Shown: positions 28,082-37,747 of the stretch, one piece after another
Layout: the number at the start of each line of letters is the position of its first letter
Position numbering within the stretch: position 1 is the first letter of the stretch
Source: a virus
DNA length: 50,318 nucleotides
Virus record (IMG/VR): IMGVR_UViG_3300045282_000259
Location: 1-50,318 of that record
Direction: 5' to 3' (one strand)
Program-made: the position numbers and the translations under genes
The notes under the pieces: generated by a model
Database searches by the model: none
The model's input: the letters and a program-made list of their open reading frames with translations, nothing else
What the model was told of the DNA's origin: nothing

Positions 28082-30159
28082 TATGCTGACCCTTCGCGCG
28101 GAAATGCGTGCGTCGGCGGTGTGAAGCCCGCATCGGTCTTGTAGCGCGCGACACCTTTGCTGATGCGCACCTCATCGATCCATCCTGCTAGCGGATTGCC
28201 GCCGAACCCCGTACCGGCGCCGATTACCACGATATTGCCGGTGTTATGATTAATGATGCTGTTGGCTGGCGTGGCGCTGCCGACGACCGCACCATTGACA
28301 TAAAGCCGTATCTTGCCGGTGGGATCCTTGTCGACCGCGAGGTGGTACCATACGTCAGTAACGAGAAGAGTAGTGCTGGCAGACCGCACGTCGACATTGA
28401 TCACGCCTTCGACCGACGCCGACTGGAACATCAAGCCACCAGTAGTGCCGCTTGGACAAAACGCCGCGAGTTGCCAATCGACATCTGACAGCGCCTTGGC
28501 GACCAGTGAGTTGAAACTTGGCAGCAATCTGAACGAACTAAAACGCGCCCAGCATTCGATCGTGAACTGATCCGAATTGGAGTCCGACAGAAAGAAATCG
28601 CTGTTGCCGGGAAACGGCACCTGCGGAAGCGAGCCGGATATTAGTGCTGACGAACTGCCGAACTTGAATTGCGCAGTGTCGATCTGTGGCCCGCCGGCAA
28701 CCCCAGCCGTACCCTGATGCCGCGAGCTTTGATCAGTGAAGCCAGGCGCTCCAGTCGAGCCATCGACCCCCTCAAACCCCAGCAGCAGCACGACCGCGGC
28801 GAAATCCGGATCGACGCTGTCATCCGGCACCATCGAGCAGCGCAGGATCGATTCCAGCATCAGTTCCACCGCATAGTTGACGCCGTGCGTGGTCTCGATA
28901 ACCTTGAATACCTCATCAACGAAATCATCACCGAGGTCGAGCAGCGCCACCATGTCGCCGGGCTCGATCTCGAGCCCGTACAGCATTGCAGTCGCCGCCA
29001 CGCGCTTGCGGGACACCTCCTGCTGGTACAGCGCGTAGGTTACCAGCGACTGCCGGGTATGCGCATCCAGGATCGTCGGCAAGAACACCGACTCGCTTGC
29101 CACCGAGCTCGACACCGCCACCGGCACGCGCGGAAACACAGCTTTCGATGGCACGATGGTGTAGTCGGCGTCAGGATCGATGGTAGTTAGCTCCAGTTCG
29201 CGAGGCACACTGTCCCGCGCCGCCCGCGACAGCGTCACCTGCCCGCTCATTCGCGAACGATTCAGATTGATGTCCGCAGTGACCTGTGCGCCGCGATCAA
29301 CAATGCGCAACTTGTCGGTCTGCAGGATATCCCAATTGAGATAGAACCGGCCGAATTGCTGAATGGTTGCCAAGAATTCCGCATCCGCCGCGAAGATCAT
29401 TCCGCCGCTGGCGTCGGTGATGCCGACCGTCTCAAACTGCGCCGAGGTATAACCAACCCATGGCGACACCGCTAGGCGAGTGAACCCTTCTCCCATGTTG
29501 ATCATGTCGCCGACAGAATCAGAAATCAAAGCCGCAACGTAAGGGATCTTCTTGAACTTGGTAGCCTGTAACGGCAGATCCTGAAACCAGATCAGCATCT
29601 GTGGCCGATAGGCAATGGCATCGGCACCATAGTGCGCGATCTCGATCGGGTCGGCGGCCTGCGTCAATGTCCCCGAATACCATCGGTAGGTAAATCCCTC
29701 GGTCGAAAATCCATCCGCTGCAGTCCACACCACCTCCGAATCGAATGCGATCTCCCGCAGAGTTCGTGTGCCAGCAGGATCGGCCGGCACGCCGAACGAA
29801 ATGCAGAATGTGGCATTGCCGTTCTCAAGCCAGGGTCCAGAAATTATCTCCCCACCTATACGTGCTAGTCCGAGCACCGAGAGCGGAATTGGATGGCCAT
29901 ATAGACTGTACGATGTCTCAGTCGGATTAACGCCGGTCGAGGTCGAAACGACCGGACTGCTCGCAGGCGGAACGGCCTGACTAGCAACCGGGTACCACGC
30001 CATATTATTCGGATCAGCCCGTCCGGCGAGAATATCGGCAGGGTCCGCCTGTCGATAGATGTATGAACCCGGCGCGAACTTGCCGCCGGCACCCCACTCG
30101 GCAAGAATATTGCCACCGCCGAGTGGCGTATATTTTACCGGATCATCTTGCCACGCCAT
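28081..30159 (-). CDS. Tail-tip hub protein (GTA-like) with C-terminal LamG/ConA domain
   Basis: 692 residues. The first 440 are beta-rich and resemble the phage/GTA tail hub: SLYGHPIPLSVLGLARIGGE, PQMLIWFQDLPLQATKFKKI, RLAVSPWVGYTSAQFETVGI, EIEPGDMVALLDLG. Residues about 460-690 form a concanavalin-like lectin domain: DQFTIECWARFSSFRLLPSF, WYHLAVDKDPTGKIRLYVNG, GWIDEVRISKGVARYKTDAG. The fusion would place a carbohydrate-binding module at the tail tip. It follows DUF2460 and DUF2163 genes, as in GTA-like tails. No NlpC/P60 peptidase gene is present here. Confidence 0.8.
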   Translation of the reverse strand: MAWQDDPVKYTPLGGGNILAEWGAGGKFAPGSYIYRQADPADILAGRADPNNMAWYPVASQAVPPASSPVVSTSTGVNPTETSYSLYGHPIPLSVLGLARIGGEIISGPWLENGNATFCISFGVPADPAGTRTLREIAFDSEVVWTAADGFSTEGFTYRWYSGTLTQAADPIEIAHYGADAIAYRPQMLIWFQDLPLQATKFKKIPYVAALISDSVGDMINMGEGFTRLAVSPWVGYTSAQFETVGITDASGGMIFAADAEFLATIQQFGRFYLNWDILQTDKLRIVDRGAQVTADINLNRSRMSGQVTLSRAARDSVPRELELTTIDPDADYTIVPSKAVFPRVPVAVSSSVASESVFLPTILDAHTRQSLVTYALYQQEVSRKRVAATAMLYGLEIEPGDMVALLDLGDDFVDEVFKVIETTHGVNYAVELMLESILRCSMVPDDSVDPDFAAVVLLLGFEGVDGSTGAPGFTDQSSRHQGTAGVAGGPQIDTAQFKFGSSSALISGSLPQVPFPGNSDFFLSDSNSDQFTIECWARFSSFRLLPSFNSLVAKALSDVDWQLAAFCPSGTTGGLMFQSASVEGVINVDVRSASTTLLVTDVWYHLAVDKDPTGKIRLYVNGAVVGSATPANSIINHNTGNIVVIGAGTGFGGNPLAGWIDEVRISKGVARYKTDAGFTPPTHAFPREGSA

Positions 30160-30993
30160 CTAGCTGACCTGCTGGGCTGCAGCCGCGGTCCCAGTGAAGT
30201 GTGGCTCTCCCTGGAAATTAATAGCATTCGAAAATTTCTGGCATCCAGTTGCCGTCATCATCGTCTTATCGCAGCCGGGATACATCGTTAGTGCGCCGCC
30301 CACCGTCAGCAATCGAAAGCTCGGCAAGTACGTCGTCACCGTCTGGCTTGACTGCACCCAGTTGGCGACCTGCAGCGCGGTGCCGCTGTCCAGCACAAAG
30401 ACGCCCTGGTTGAACCAGCCATCCGGCTGCGACACGCCCGTCACCGTGAAATTGAACTGATCGACGATCGCGGTAATCGTAGTGTGCACCGCATAGCTGG
30501 CCGGATTAACGCCGCACAGCACCGAGAACAGATCGGTGCGGCACATTGGCGACCGCTTCTGCGTCATCAGAATTTTCGCGAACGCCACCGGTCCCTTGAC
30601 CTCGAGCGAAACCTGATTTTCGATCGAATAGGAGATGTCGCCGATCGCGCCCGTGAACAGCAATTTCGGCGTCGTCAGATTCATCCGGTCGACGATGTAG
30701 ATCTGCACCGCCGCCGAATCGAACAGCCCGATGTCGATATCGTTGGAGTCCAGCACGGTACCGCGATTGTGCACCGCCACGATCTGACAGCTCGGCATCT
30801 CGCCGTTCGAGGTATGCTTGACCGCACTGATCATGATGCCCGGCACCACCTGCCAGGTTTGCCCGCCGATCGTAATCGGCACGTCGGATTCGGCGATCCG
30901 GTAAACCTGCCCGTCCCGTCGCGTAATGGTGCACAGCCGCGCCGGGAAGCCGACCGCAGCGGCGGTGAAGTTGAGCGGAGAGAAGTCTTTCAC
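30160..30993 (-). CDS. DUF2163 / BR0599-family tail protein
   Basis: 277 residues from GTG 30993, behind GGGGAGAG. The N-terminal beta domain (LCTITRRDGQVYRIAESDVP) and the C-terminal CDKTMMTATGCQKFSNAINF, then QGEPHFTGT, mark the DUF2163/BR0599 family. It corresponds to the hub-proximal protein of gene transfer agents and related siphophages. Confidence 0.82.
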   Translation of the reverse strand: MKDFSPLNFTAAAVGFPARLCTITRRDGQVYRIAESDVPITIGGQTWQVVPGIMISAVKHTSNGEMPSCQIVAVHNRGTVLDSNDIDIGLFDSAAVQIYIVDRMNLTTPKLLFTGAIGDISYSIENQVSLEVKGPVAFAKILMTQKRSPMCRTDLFSVLCGVNPASYAVHTTITAIVDQFNFTVTGVSQPDGWFNQGVFVLDSGTALQVANWVQSSQTVTTYLPSFRLLTVGGALTMYPGCDKTMMTATGCQKFSNAINFQGEPHFTGTAAAAQQVS

Positions 30994-30994
30994 T

Positions 30995-31627
30995 TCAACT
31001 CTCCCCGATCACTTCCTTGATCGGAATGTTCTGCAGCGAAGTCAGATCGGCTTCATTCATGACGACCGGGAGAGTATCCGTATCGAAGCGGCACGGAACG
31101 TCGAATTCTCCGGACCAAGTCAACTGCTGGCCGGCCGCCGGCGCGGTCGTGAATGTCACCAGTCCGGAACTAGAGATCGTGTAGGCGGTCGTGATGACGT
31201 TATTAATCTTGATGACCGGCGTCGAAGCCAATAGCGTGATGCTGCGAACGTAGAAGAACGAGCCCTGCGTGCCGAGCAGGATCAACTGCGGATCATAGGT
31301 CATCGTCAGTTGGAAGGCGGCCTTCGTTCCGTCGCCAGTACCAAAAACCTCGTTCGTGGCGACATAGTCACTCCAATCACGAAACCGAAAAGGATAGACC
31401 GAGCCGAAGTGCGCGCGGAACAGCGAAAGGATGGCACGGAAGTCTCCGAGCTTGTCAGTTGAGTCTTGCAATCCATACCCAAAATTGCCGACGCCGCGGC
31501 ACTTGGTCCATTGCGCAAATCGCTGTTCGTTGCCGCTGACCGCCTCGTGAATCACATTGCGATAAGCCGGGCCGAATTGCGCGCCACGCTCAATGTGTTC
31601 AGGCAACCGGTAGGCTGGAATGGTCAT
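30995..31627 (-). CDS. DUF2460 distal tail protein
   Basis: 210 residues. PEHIERGAQFGPAYRNVIHE, GNEQRFAQWTKCRGVGNFGY and HFGSVYPFRFRDWSDYVATN are clear DUF2460 blocks. The family forms the distal tail ring in GTA-like tails. The start overlaps the tape measure stop as ATGA. Confidence 0.87.
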   Translation of the reverse strand: MTIPAYRLPEHIERGAQFGPAYRNVIHEAVSGNEQRFAQWTKCRGVGNFGYGLQDSTDKLGDFRAILSLFRAHFGSVYPFRFRDWSDYVATNEVFGTGDGTKAAFQLTMTYDPQLILLGTQGSFFYVRSITLLASTPVIKINNVITTAYTISSSGLVTFTTAPAAGQQLTWSGEFDVPCRFDTDTLPVVMNEADLTSLQNIPIKEVIGES

Positions 31628-34600
31628 CGTGCCGTCGCCGCGCCGATTTGCTTGGCGAGCCCCTGATTGCTCTGGAACAGGGTCCGCCCTAACTGATCCC
31701 TATCGGCATTACCCTGGATCAGGATCGGCTGAGAAATGTTGATGGTGGTGTGACCCGGGCCGGTTGCAGTGCGCCTCGCTCCCATCGGGTCGACAAAGAT
31801 GCGCTCGCCGCTCGCCACTGGGATCGTCGCGATCATGTTGTCGTTCGCGCTATAGCCGCCCGGCACATCGACCCAGCCGCCAGTCGCCATGCCCTGGCTG
31901 CGGAAACCGATATGCGAGGTTCGCGGGTCCTGGGTGTAATACGGCGACAGCAATTCCTGATTAGTGGCGTTGAGCTGATCGGTCGATTTAGTGAGACCTT
32001 GGATCGATTGCTGTAACTGCGCAATCGCCTGCTGCTGCGCAATGCTGGTGGGGCGGCTCTGCAGCCATTGCATTTCGGCCTGCATGTTAGCCGCCTGCGC
32101 CGCCGGATTCTGCTGATTCAGGGTCTGGTACAACGAGGTGACCTGGCTGATGATGTCCTGCTCCGTTACCGCCTGTTGCGTGGTATAAAACTGCCCCGTC
32201 GGGATGCCCTGACCACCAGGGGCCACGCCGGCTGCCTGTTGCTGAAACGCGCCATGCGCCTGCGCCCCCATGGCGAACGCTAGCCCCGCCTGAATGCTTC
32301 CCATCGAAGCAACCTGATCGCTAAAGCTCTTGGCATTTGCCGCCTGCTGCGCCAGCGACTCCGCCGCCGCGCGCGGCCATAGGCTGGTCTCCACGCTACC
32401 GCCGCCGCTACCGCTTCCCACGAAGCTGCCGGGTTCCCCTGCGGCGCGGGACTGGAAACTCGTGGCTACGTAGGTCTGGTCTGGCGTCCAGCCTCGTCCG
32501 GCCGCGCCCATCATTGCCTGAGTTGCCGCCTGCATATTACTGGCATAACTACCGGCGCTCGCTGCCGCCTTCGCCATCTGGTTCGACAGCATCGCCGAGC
32601 TGAGCGCCGCAGCCTCGGTGGCGTTAGCGCCGGACTTGATCGCGTTGTCATAGGCAATCGCCCGCTCTTCCGATTCACCCATGCCGCGCGCCTGCGCCTT
32701 GATCAGTCGAGTGGAATCCTCCAGCGACTGAATCTGCTTTTCAACGGCGGCATTCGCTTGCGCATGCGCATTCGCCAATTGCTTGGCGGCCACCTGTTGC
32801 GCTATCAACCAATCGACACCGTCGTGCACCAATTGATTATAGGTCGCCGCAGCCTGCGCCTTCATCTGCTCGGCCCCAGTGACAGCCGCTGCTGCCGCGG
32901 CCTGGTTCTGCAGATTGAACAGCGTTTCCTTGGCTTGCGCGTTGACCTGGGCCTGCGCAATCGCTTGTCTCTCCGTAGCCACCGCGACTGCTACAGCCGC
33001 ATTCTTGGCTTGATCGAGCACGGTCGCATAATCCAGCGCGTATTGCGCGCTCCTTCTTTGCGCGCCGCCGACCGCGTTGGCCACGCCCAATTGTTCTTGC
33101 ATATTTTTAGTGGCCTGCGCGATCGCCTGCGCGGTAACCTTGGCTTGCTCGGCTATCGCATTGGCCGGAGCGTTCGCCATTTCCTCTTTCAGTTGCGCGA
33201 CTTTCTGCCGTGCTTTATCAAGTTCCGAAGTGTCCATCTGAGGCCCGCTGAAAAACATATTCTTGGATTGCTCTTCCAATGCCTCTAATTCCTTTTCCGC
33301 CTCCTTCAATTTCTCGGTAATGCCGACCGGTCTCGTCACCGGTGTCGCCAACAGATTGACGAAGTCACGCCACCCTTTCGTCCAGAATCCAGCGGTATCA
33401 GCCGCCTTCTGCAATTCCGGCGTCAACGAATTGACGATGATCTGCATCGCCCTTGTCTTGTCGCCTGCCGCCTGTGTGGCCAGCGCTGCATTGCGCGTTC
33501 TCTGATCGAATTCACCGAAGGTCTTGGCAAGTTCGTCCATCGCCTTTACTGGGTCGGAGCCGAACTTGACCCATGCATCGCTGGCTTCAGCAACGCTAAC
33601 TTTGGTTTTTTCGGCAAACCCCATTACGGCAACATTCATGCCGCTGACATTCTTGACGACGATATCACCGGCTGCGGTAAACGCTTCGCCGAGCGCCCGC
33701 ACCTCCTTTTCCGACATCCCGCCAGAAGGACGCTCGGCTGCGGTTCGCGCAGCGAATTGATTGATGTCCGCGGCCGTCGAGCCGGTTCGCCTGCCGGCGC
33801 CAATCATGGAGAGATCCATGGCCTTCTGTGCCGCGCCAGCTTGCGAAGCCGCATAGGCGAGAGCCGCGCCGACCGCCAGAACGCCAGTTACAACGCCAGG
33901 CAACGACGTTATGAACGATGCCATACCCGACGCGATTCCCTTGAAGATGTCTCCGGCCTTTCGGCCCGAGGAAGCAAATACGTCCCAGATCTGAGAGCCC
34001 TGCTGAATCGCCACCATCAGAATATTTTGGCCGCCGGCCAACGAAACAAAGACATCCTGCGCCTGACGACCCAAATTGATCATCTCATAGCGCGCCATCT
34101 TGGTGGAATTACCCATGGCATCGGTTACTTGCTGATGCCTCCGAAGCGCCGCCCCCGCTTGTTCCTGCGCAGCGGCATATTCGGTCTGAGAGATCTTGCC
34201 GTCCTTAAGCGCCGTCCGGTAGATCGCCATCTGCGTACCGATCTTACCCTGCTCAACCTCCAATGGATTCATCGCAGCGCGCAGCCGATTGATAGATGCA
34301 ACCTGTTCGTCCTGGGCTTTCGCTGCCGCCTCGAACTGCGCCGCGTAAGCGTCCATGCCGCCAGCGCGTTGAGCAGTTATGCCGGGACCAGCCGCCGTCG
34401 TAGCCTGCGCGCGGCGCACATTCTCGTTCGCCACCGCAAGCTCTTCGAGCTTCCTGGTTTGCTCCGCTATTTTGTTGTTGGTGACTTCGTAATAGGCCGC
34501 TAATTGTTGTTGCGTGCCAAGGCCGGCCTGCGTGCCAAGGCCGGTCTCGGCGTAGCGCTCATAGCTTTCCGCGGCCTTGCGGATATTCTCCATGATCCTG

Positions 34601-34779
34601 ACGGTTTGATCGCCACGGGCAATCTGGTCTTGCAGGCCTTGTGAGAACTTCCGGGTCGATGATGTTGCTTTTTCCTCGGCTATCGCCAACCCGTCGATAT
34701 GCGATGTCAACTCCCTGATCTGCGCCATGCCTTCGACTTGGAGACGATAAATCGCAGTCTCGACGGTGTCCTGGGCCAT
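31624..34779 (-). CDS. Tail tape measure protein
   Basis: 1051 residues, alanine/glutamine-rich, long helical with an internal hydrophobic part (SMASFITSLPGVVTGVLAVG, then LAYAASQAG). Blocks such as ARYEMINLGRQAQDVFVSLA, GGQNILMVAIQQGSQIWDVF are typical of lambda H-like tape measures. At about 0.15 nm per residue the tail would be near 155-160 nm. A short duplication (GLGTQAGLGTQ) lies near residues 80-92. Confidence 0.92.
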   Translation of the reverse strand: MAQDTVETAIYRLQVEGMAQIRELTSHIDGLAIAEEKATSSTRKFSQGLQDQIARGDQTVRIMENIRKAAESYERYAETGLGTQAGLGTQQQLAAYYEVTNNKIAEQTRKLEELAVANENVRRAQATTAAGPGITAQRAGGMDAYAAQFEAAAKAQDEQVASINRLRAAMNPLEVEQGKIGTQMAIYRTALKDGKISQTEYAAAQEQAGAALRRHQQVTDAMGNSTKMARYEMINLGRQAQDVFVSLAGGQNILMVAIQQGSQIWDVFASSGRKAGDIFKGIASGMASFITSLPGVVTGVLAVGAALAYAASQAGAAQKAMDLSMIGAGRRTGSTAADINQFAARTAAERPSGGMSEKEVRALGEAFTAAGDIVVKNVSGMNVAVMGFAEKTKVSVAEASDAWVKFGSDPVKAMDELAKTFGEFDQRTRNAALATQAAGDKTRAMQIIVNSLTPELQKAADTAGFWTKGWRDFVNLLATPVTRPVGITEKLKEAEKELEALEEQSKNMFFSGPQMDTSELDKARQKVAQLKEEMANAPANAIAEQAKVTAQAIAQATKNMQEQLGVANAVGGAQRRSAQYALDYATVLDQAKNAAVAVAVATERQAIAQAQVNAQAKETLFNLQNQAAAAAAVTGAEQMKAQAAATYNQLVHDGVDWLIAQQVAAKQLANAHAQANAAVEKQIQSLEDSTRLIKAQARGMGESEERAIAYDNAIKSGANATEAAALSSAMLSNQMAKAAASAGSYASNMQAATQAMMGAAGRGWTPDQTYVATSFQSRAAGEPGSFVGSGSGGGSVETSLWPRAAAESLAQQAANAKSFSDQVASMGSIQAGLAFAMGAQAHGAFQQQAAGVAPGGQGIPTGQFYTTQQAVTEQDIISQVTSLYQTLNQQNPAAQAANMQAEMQWLQSRPTSIAQQQAIAQLQQSIQGLTKSTDQLNATNQELLSPYYTQDPRTSHIGFRSQGMATGGWVDVPGGYSANDNMIATIPVASGERIFVDPMGARRTATGPGHTTINISQPILIQGNADRDQLGRTLFQSNQGLAKQIGAATAR

Positions 34780-35472
34780 TTAGATCGGCGCCTCAAAGAA
34801 GATTGCGGGCGAGGTAACGACTGCGCCCTCTAACCGATCGGGACGCTGTCGCTTGCTATAAGCATAACCGCGCGTAGTTTTAATCAGCGATCGTTGGTTC
34901 TTAGTCAGTGTCCAGGCACCGAGATCGACATATCCCATCCTGATCTTTGCTCTGCCCTTGCCTTCCGCCTTGGTCATTTCGGTTACCCGTTCATAAATCC
35001 GATTAGGCTTTGAAACCAAAAATGCCCGCGCCCCACCTTTGGTTCGTCCAACTTCCAGTCTGCGCGCATACGGCACCGGGTTGGCAATATAGATTCGATC
35101 GCCGGCCTTGATCGAATTCGGAATGGTATCCCCGACCGGCTGATCATTGACGTACACAGTATGGCTGCGCTTGTAGTTGCCGCTGTCGGTCGGCGACTGC
35201 CGCCGCAATTCCGTCAGCGCGAACAGGATCAGGTCGACGAGATACCGGTAATTGTAGACAATCGGCCCCGGCAGCCGCACCGTTTCCAGATTGGAATTGC
35301 CGGGCGTGTTGGCATACGCCTCCCAGCTTGGCTGCAGCCCCTTCGACGCCGCATCCGCCATGATCTGCTGATGACCATTGCGTGCAGTTGAGATCAACAG
35401 CGCCTTGCCATCGGTCTCGACCTGCTTCGGCCAATCGACCGTGACAATCCGGCGGATGAGTTGGGTGCTCAC
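34780..35472 (-). CDS. Minor tail protein
   Basis: 230 residues from GTG 35472 (GTGA overlap). YRYLVDLILFALTELRRQSP, then SGNYKRSHTVYVNDQPVG, then NPVPYARRLEVGRTKGGARA. The Tyr/Arg-rich NPVPYAR block occurs in phage head-tail/tail assembly proteins. It lies between the chaperones and the tape measure. Confidence 0.65.
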   Translation of the reverse strand: MSTQLIRRIVTVDWPKQVETDGKALLISTARNGHQQIMADAASKGLQPSWEAYANTPGNSNLETVRLPGPIVYNYRYLVDLILFALTELRRQSPTDSGNYKRSHTVYVNDQPVGDTIPNSIKAGDRIYIANPVPYARRLEVGRTKGGARAFLVSKPNRIYERVTEMTKAEGKGRAKIRMGYVDLGAWTLTKNQRSLIKTTRGYAYSKRQRPDRLEGAVVTSPAIFFEAPI

Positions 35473-35804
35473 TTCTTCTGTTTCCGCTCTGCTTCCATTT
35501 TCTCAACGTGGACGTTGGCGCGGATGCAACTCAACTGCATCATCAAGTCGACTTCCCACGGCTCGAGCTCGATTTGCAGCAACTGCGACCACGCCCACAA
35601 GCCTTCCCAGGTGATCACCGGATAGGACATCCCGGTTGCCGCCAGCCCCATCGAATGCTGCGAGAACCAGAGCCAGAGATAACCCAGCACCTCCGGAAAT
35701 GGCGGTCCTTCGGAATCGATCAGCGCGGCAATCTTCTTCTTACCGAGCAGCGTCAATTGCCGCGCTGCGGATTCGAACAGATCGCCCTCGAGATCGCCGC
35801 TCAC
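35469..35804 (-). CDS. Tail assembly chaperone, second frame (-1 frameshift extension)
   Basis: 111 residues if started at GTG 35804: VLGYLWLWFSQHSMGLAATG, WEGLWAWSQLLQIELEPWEV. The frame continues upstream (LQGLIDDLIEWATVEFRRSR) into the preceding gene without a stop. A slippery AAATTTC (minus strand, 35876-35870) lies in the right phase. So it is probably made mainly as a fusion with the 35846-36268 product (35469-36268), like lambda G-GT. It acts with the tape measure in tail assembly. Confidence 0.75.
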   Translation of the reverse strand: MSGDLEGDLFESAARQLTLLGKKKIAALIDSEGPPFPEVLGYLWLWFSQHSMGLAATGMSYPVITWEGLWAWSQLLQIELEPWEVDLMMQLSCIRANVHVEKMEAERKQKK

Positions 35805-35845
35805 CGTCTTGCGGCTGCGCCTAAACTCGACCGTGGCCCACTCGA

Positions 35846-36268
35846 TCAGGTCGTCGATGAGCCCTTGGAGAAATTTGCCCGGTCGGCCGCGCTTTCGTCG
35901 ATCTGCTCGCGCAGCCAGCCGACCGCAGAGTTGCCGTACAGCTCGCGCGCGTTCTCCTGGGTGAATGGCAAGTCGATCGGGTTGCCCTTGAGATCAACTA
36001 GGTACCAACCCGCGGTCAGCGCCGCCAGCACCTCGGTGGCTTCGGCCTCGAGCTCTTCCGGCGTGATCTTGAGCCGGCCGCGCATTGCCAGCCTTCGCCG
36101 CTGCACCGCGCGCTGATGCTTTCGTGCGATCTCGGAATCGGCGGAATAGTGATCGATATAAGCTTCCTTGCCCTCGGTATCACGTAATGGCTGTCGGGTC
36201 ACGGGATGTAATAGCGTCAGACGAAACGGTGCTTCAACTTCGAGTTCGAGTCCGGAGAATTTTGACAT
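35846..36268 (-). CDS. Tail assembly chaperone, first frame
   Basis: 140 residues: MSKFSGLELEVEAPFRLTLL, HPVTRQPLRDTEGKEAYIDH, then YLVDLKGNPIDLPFTQENAR. It ends shortly after a slippery site in SAADRANFSKGSSTT. It is the analogue of lambda gpG between the tail tube and tape measure genes. Confidence 0.75.
   Translation of the reverse strand: MSKFSGLELEVEAPFRLTLLHPVTRQPLRDTEGKEAYIDHYSADSEIARKHQRAVQRRRLAMRGRLKITPEELEAEATEVLAALTAGWYLVDLKGNPIDLPFTQENARELYGNSAVGWLREQIDESAADRANFSKGSSTT
35870..35876 (-). promoter_or_regulatory. Programmed -1 frameshift site
   Basis: On the minus strand A-AAT-TTC fits X-XXY-YYZ in the zero frame of the first chaperone. A -1 slip joins it to the open frame of the second chaperone. 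Confidence 0.7.
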
Positions 36269-36382
36269 GGTTCACCTTTGGCGGAAGGGTGAACCGGGCG
36301 ACCCGCCAGCCGCCCGGTTCGATTGCAGGGAGGTTCTTCTTGCAATCACCCGGCGGATGCCAGGCAGGATTCCCCGCAGCTA
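36269..36382 (-). promoter_or_regulatory. Cluster of hairpins between tail tube and chaperone genes
   Basis: GGTTCACC (36269-36276) pairs with GGTGAACC (36288-36295). GAACCGGGCG (36291-36300) pairs perfectly with CGCCCGGTTC (36311-36320); it shares GAACC with the first stem, so only one can form. GATTGCA/TGCAATC (36321-36347) and a GC-rich CCCCGC/GCGGGG hairpin (36362-36382) follow. They may tune termination or translation between the abundant tube and scarce chaperones. Confidence 0.6.
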
Positions 36383-36390
36383 GCGGGGAT

Positions 36391-37716
36391 TCAGGCGGCG
36401 CGCTCCTCACGGTGCTCCTCACGGGGCTCTTCACCCTCCGCAAGATTCGGTATCGTCGTCGCCGCGACTTCGGAGTCCCAGATCTGGATGGTGGTGTTGT
36501 CGATGCCGCTGGTGGCGAGCGGCGTTGTTTCATATTTTAGCGCCTGAAATGGGATGGTGATCATCTGCCCGCCCTCCCCAGTGGTGGCAAGGTCCGCGCC
36601 TCCCAATTTCACGCGCGGCAGGAAGAAGCTCATCGCCGGCGAATTCGGCGCCGAGCTCGTGGTGAGATAGGCCATGATCTGGATTTCGGACTCGTTCTTG
36701 AAATCATTGATCAACGTCGGATCGTTGAAGAATGCTGTCATCTGGCCAGTAACATTTGAGCGCCCAGAGAAAATCTCTGGCACTAAATTACTTCCGACTA
36801 CTGGGTCTGCAGTCTGCTGCAGCGTATGGGTGATATCCAACGAAGTGATGACGGCGATATTCGTACCATCGACCCGCAGCAAGCCATTGACCGCTGCCAG
36901 CAGGCCGGTAGTGGCTGCAGGCGCGGGTGCGGTGAAGAACGGTGCGGCCGCTCCAGTATAGAGCTCCATATCGCGTCCAGTTGCGGAAAACTCAATGGTT
37001 GCCATACCCGTGGCCGGGAGCTTCGCTGCAAAGCCCCCCACCCTGCATTCCGTGAAGACTCTGGCGATGTCCACATCGTCATTATAAATTTCAAATGCGA
37101 CCTTGCGCCGGACATGACCCGTTGATGGAATCGATACCGTCGAGCCGACCGAGGTCACCGTGAACGTACTTTCGGAAGCGGCCGTTGTCGGCGGCGGATA
37201 GACCGACACGGTGCGGTTGCTGGTGCCACCGAAACCGGTGATGACGAAATTGGTACCATTGTTGGCCGTTGCCGTCAGTCCGGAAAACCGGAGGCCCATG
37301 CCCGAACGCATGCCAGCCGCCACCGGATCGCCGCCGCCAAAGGTCAGTGTGCTGGTGGTCCCGTTGGCCGTCATCGAGGTCAGCACGGTATTGCTCGAAC
37401 TCACCGCGGGCACCCAGGTGCCACGCAGCGAGGCCTCGAACAGGCTTTGATAGGAATGTGGTGACAGCTCGCCGGAGACATTGCCCGCGACCCTTCTGAC
37501 GCCGTGCCGAAAATCAGCGATCTGCCGATCGCTCCTGATTTCGTTCGACTGGTAGGTGTCCTTGGTAAACGCCAGCGTTGAGGCAACGCGCCGCAGGATC
37601 TGGCCGCCGCTCGGCCCCGGATCGGTCGCCGAAACCGCGGGCGTGCCCGGCACGATGTCGGGGCTCGTATAGAACTTGTAGGCGATCCTTGCACTTACGC
37701 CTTCTGCGAGGGGCAT
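36391..37716 (-). CDS. Major tail tube protein
   Basis: 441 residues. MPLAEGVSARIAYKFYTSPD, RRVASTLAFTKDTYQSNEIR, SDRQIADFRHGVRRVAGNVS, GELSPHSYQSLFEASLRG form the start of the siphophage tail tube family. A longer central beta part (TSMTANGTTSTLTFGGGDPV) and an acidic end follow. It is large for a tube protein, so an extra surface domain is likely. Confidence 0.83.
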   Translation of the reverse strand: MPLAEGVSARIAYKFYTSPDIVPGTPAVSATDPGPSGGQILRRVASTLAFTKDTYQSNEIRSDRQIADFRHGVRRVAGNVSGELSPHSYQSLFEASLRGTWVPAVSSSNTVLTSMTANGTTSTLTFGGGDPVAAGMRSGMGLRFSGLTATANNGTNFVITGFGGTSNRTVSVYPPPTTAASESTFTVTSVGSTVSIPSTGHVRRKVAFEIYNDDVDIARVFTECRVGGFAAKLPATGMATIEFSATGRDMELYTGAAAPFFTAPAPAATTGLLAAVNGLLRVDGTNIAVITSLDITHTLQQTADPVVGSNLVPEIFSGRSNVTGQMTAFFNDPTLINDFKNESEIQIMAYLTTSSAPNSPAMSFFLPRVKLGGADLATTGEGGQMITIPFQALKYETTPLATSGIDNTTIQIWDSEVAATTIPNLAEGEEPREEHREERAA

Positions 37717-37747
37717 GGTGATAAACTCCGATTAAGAGGAACGACGA

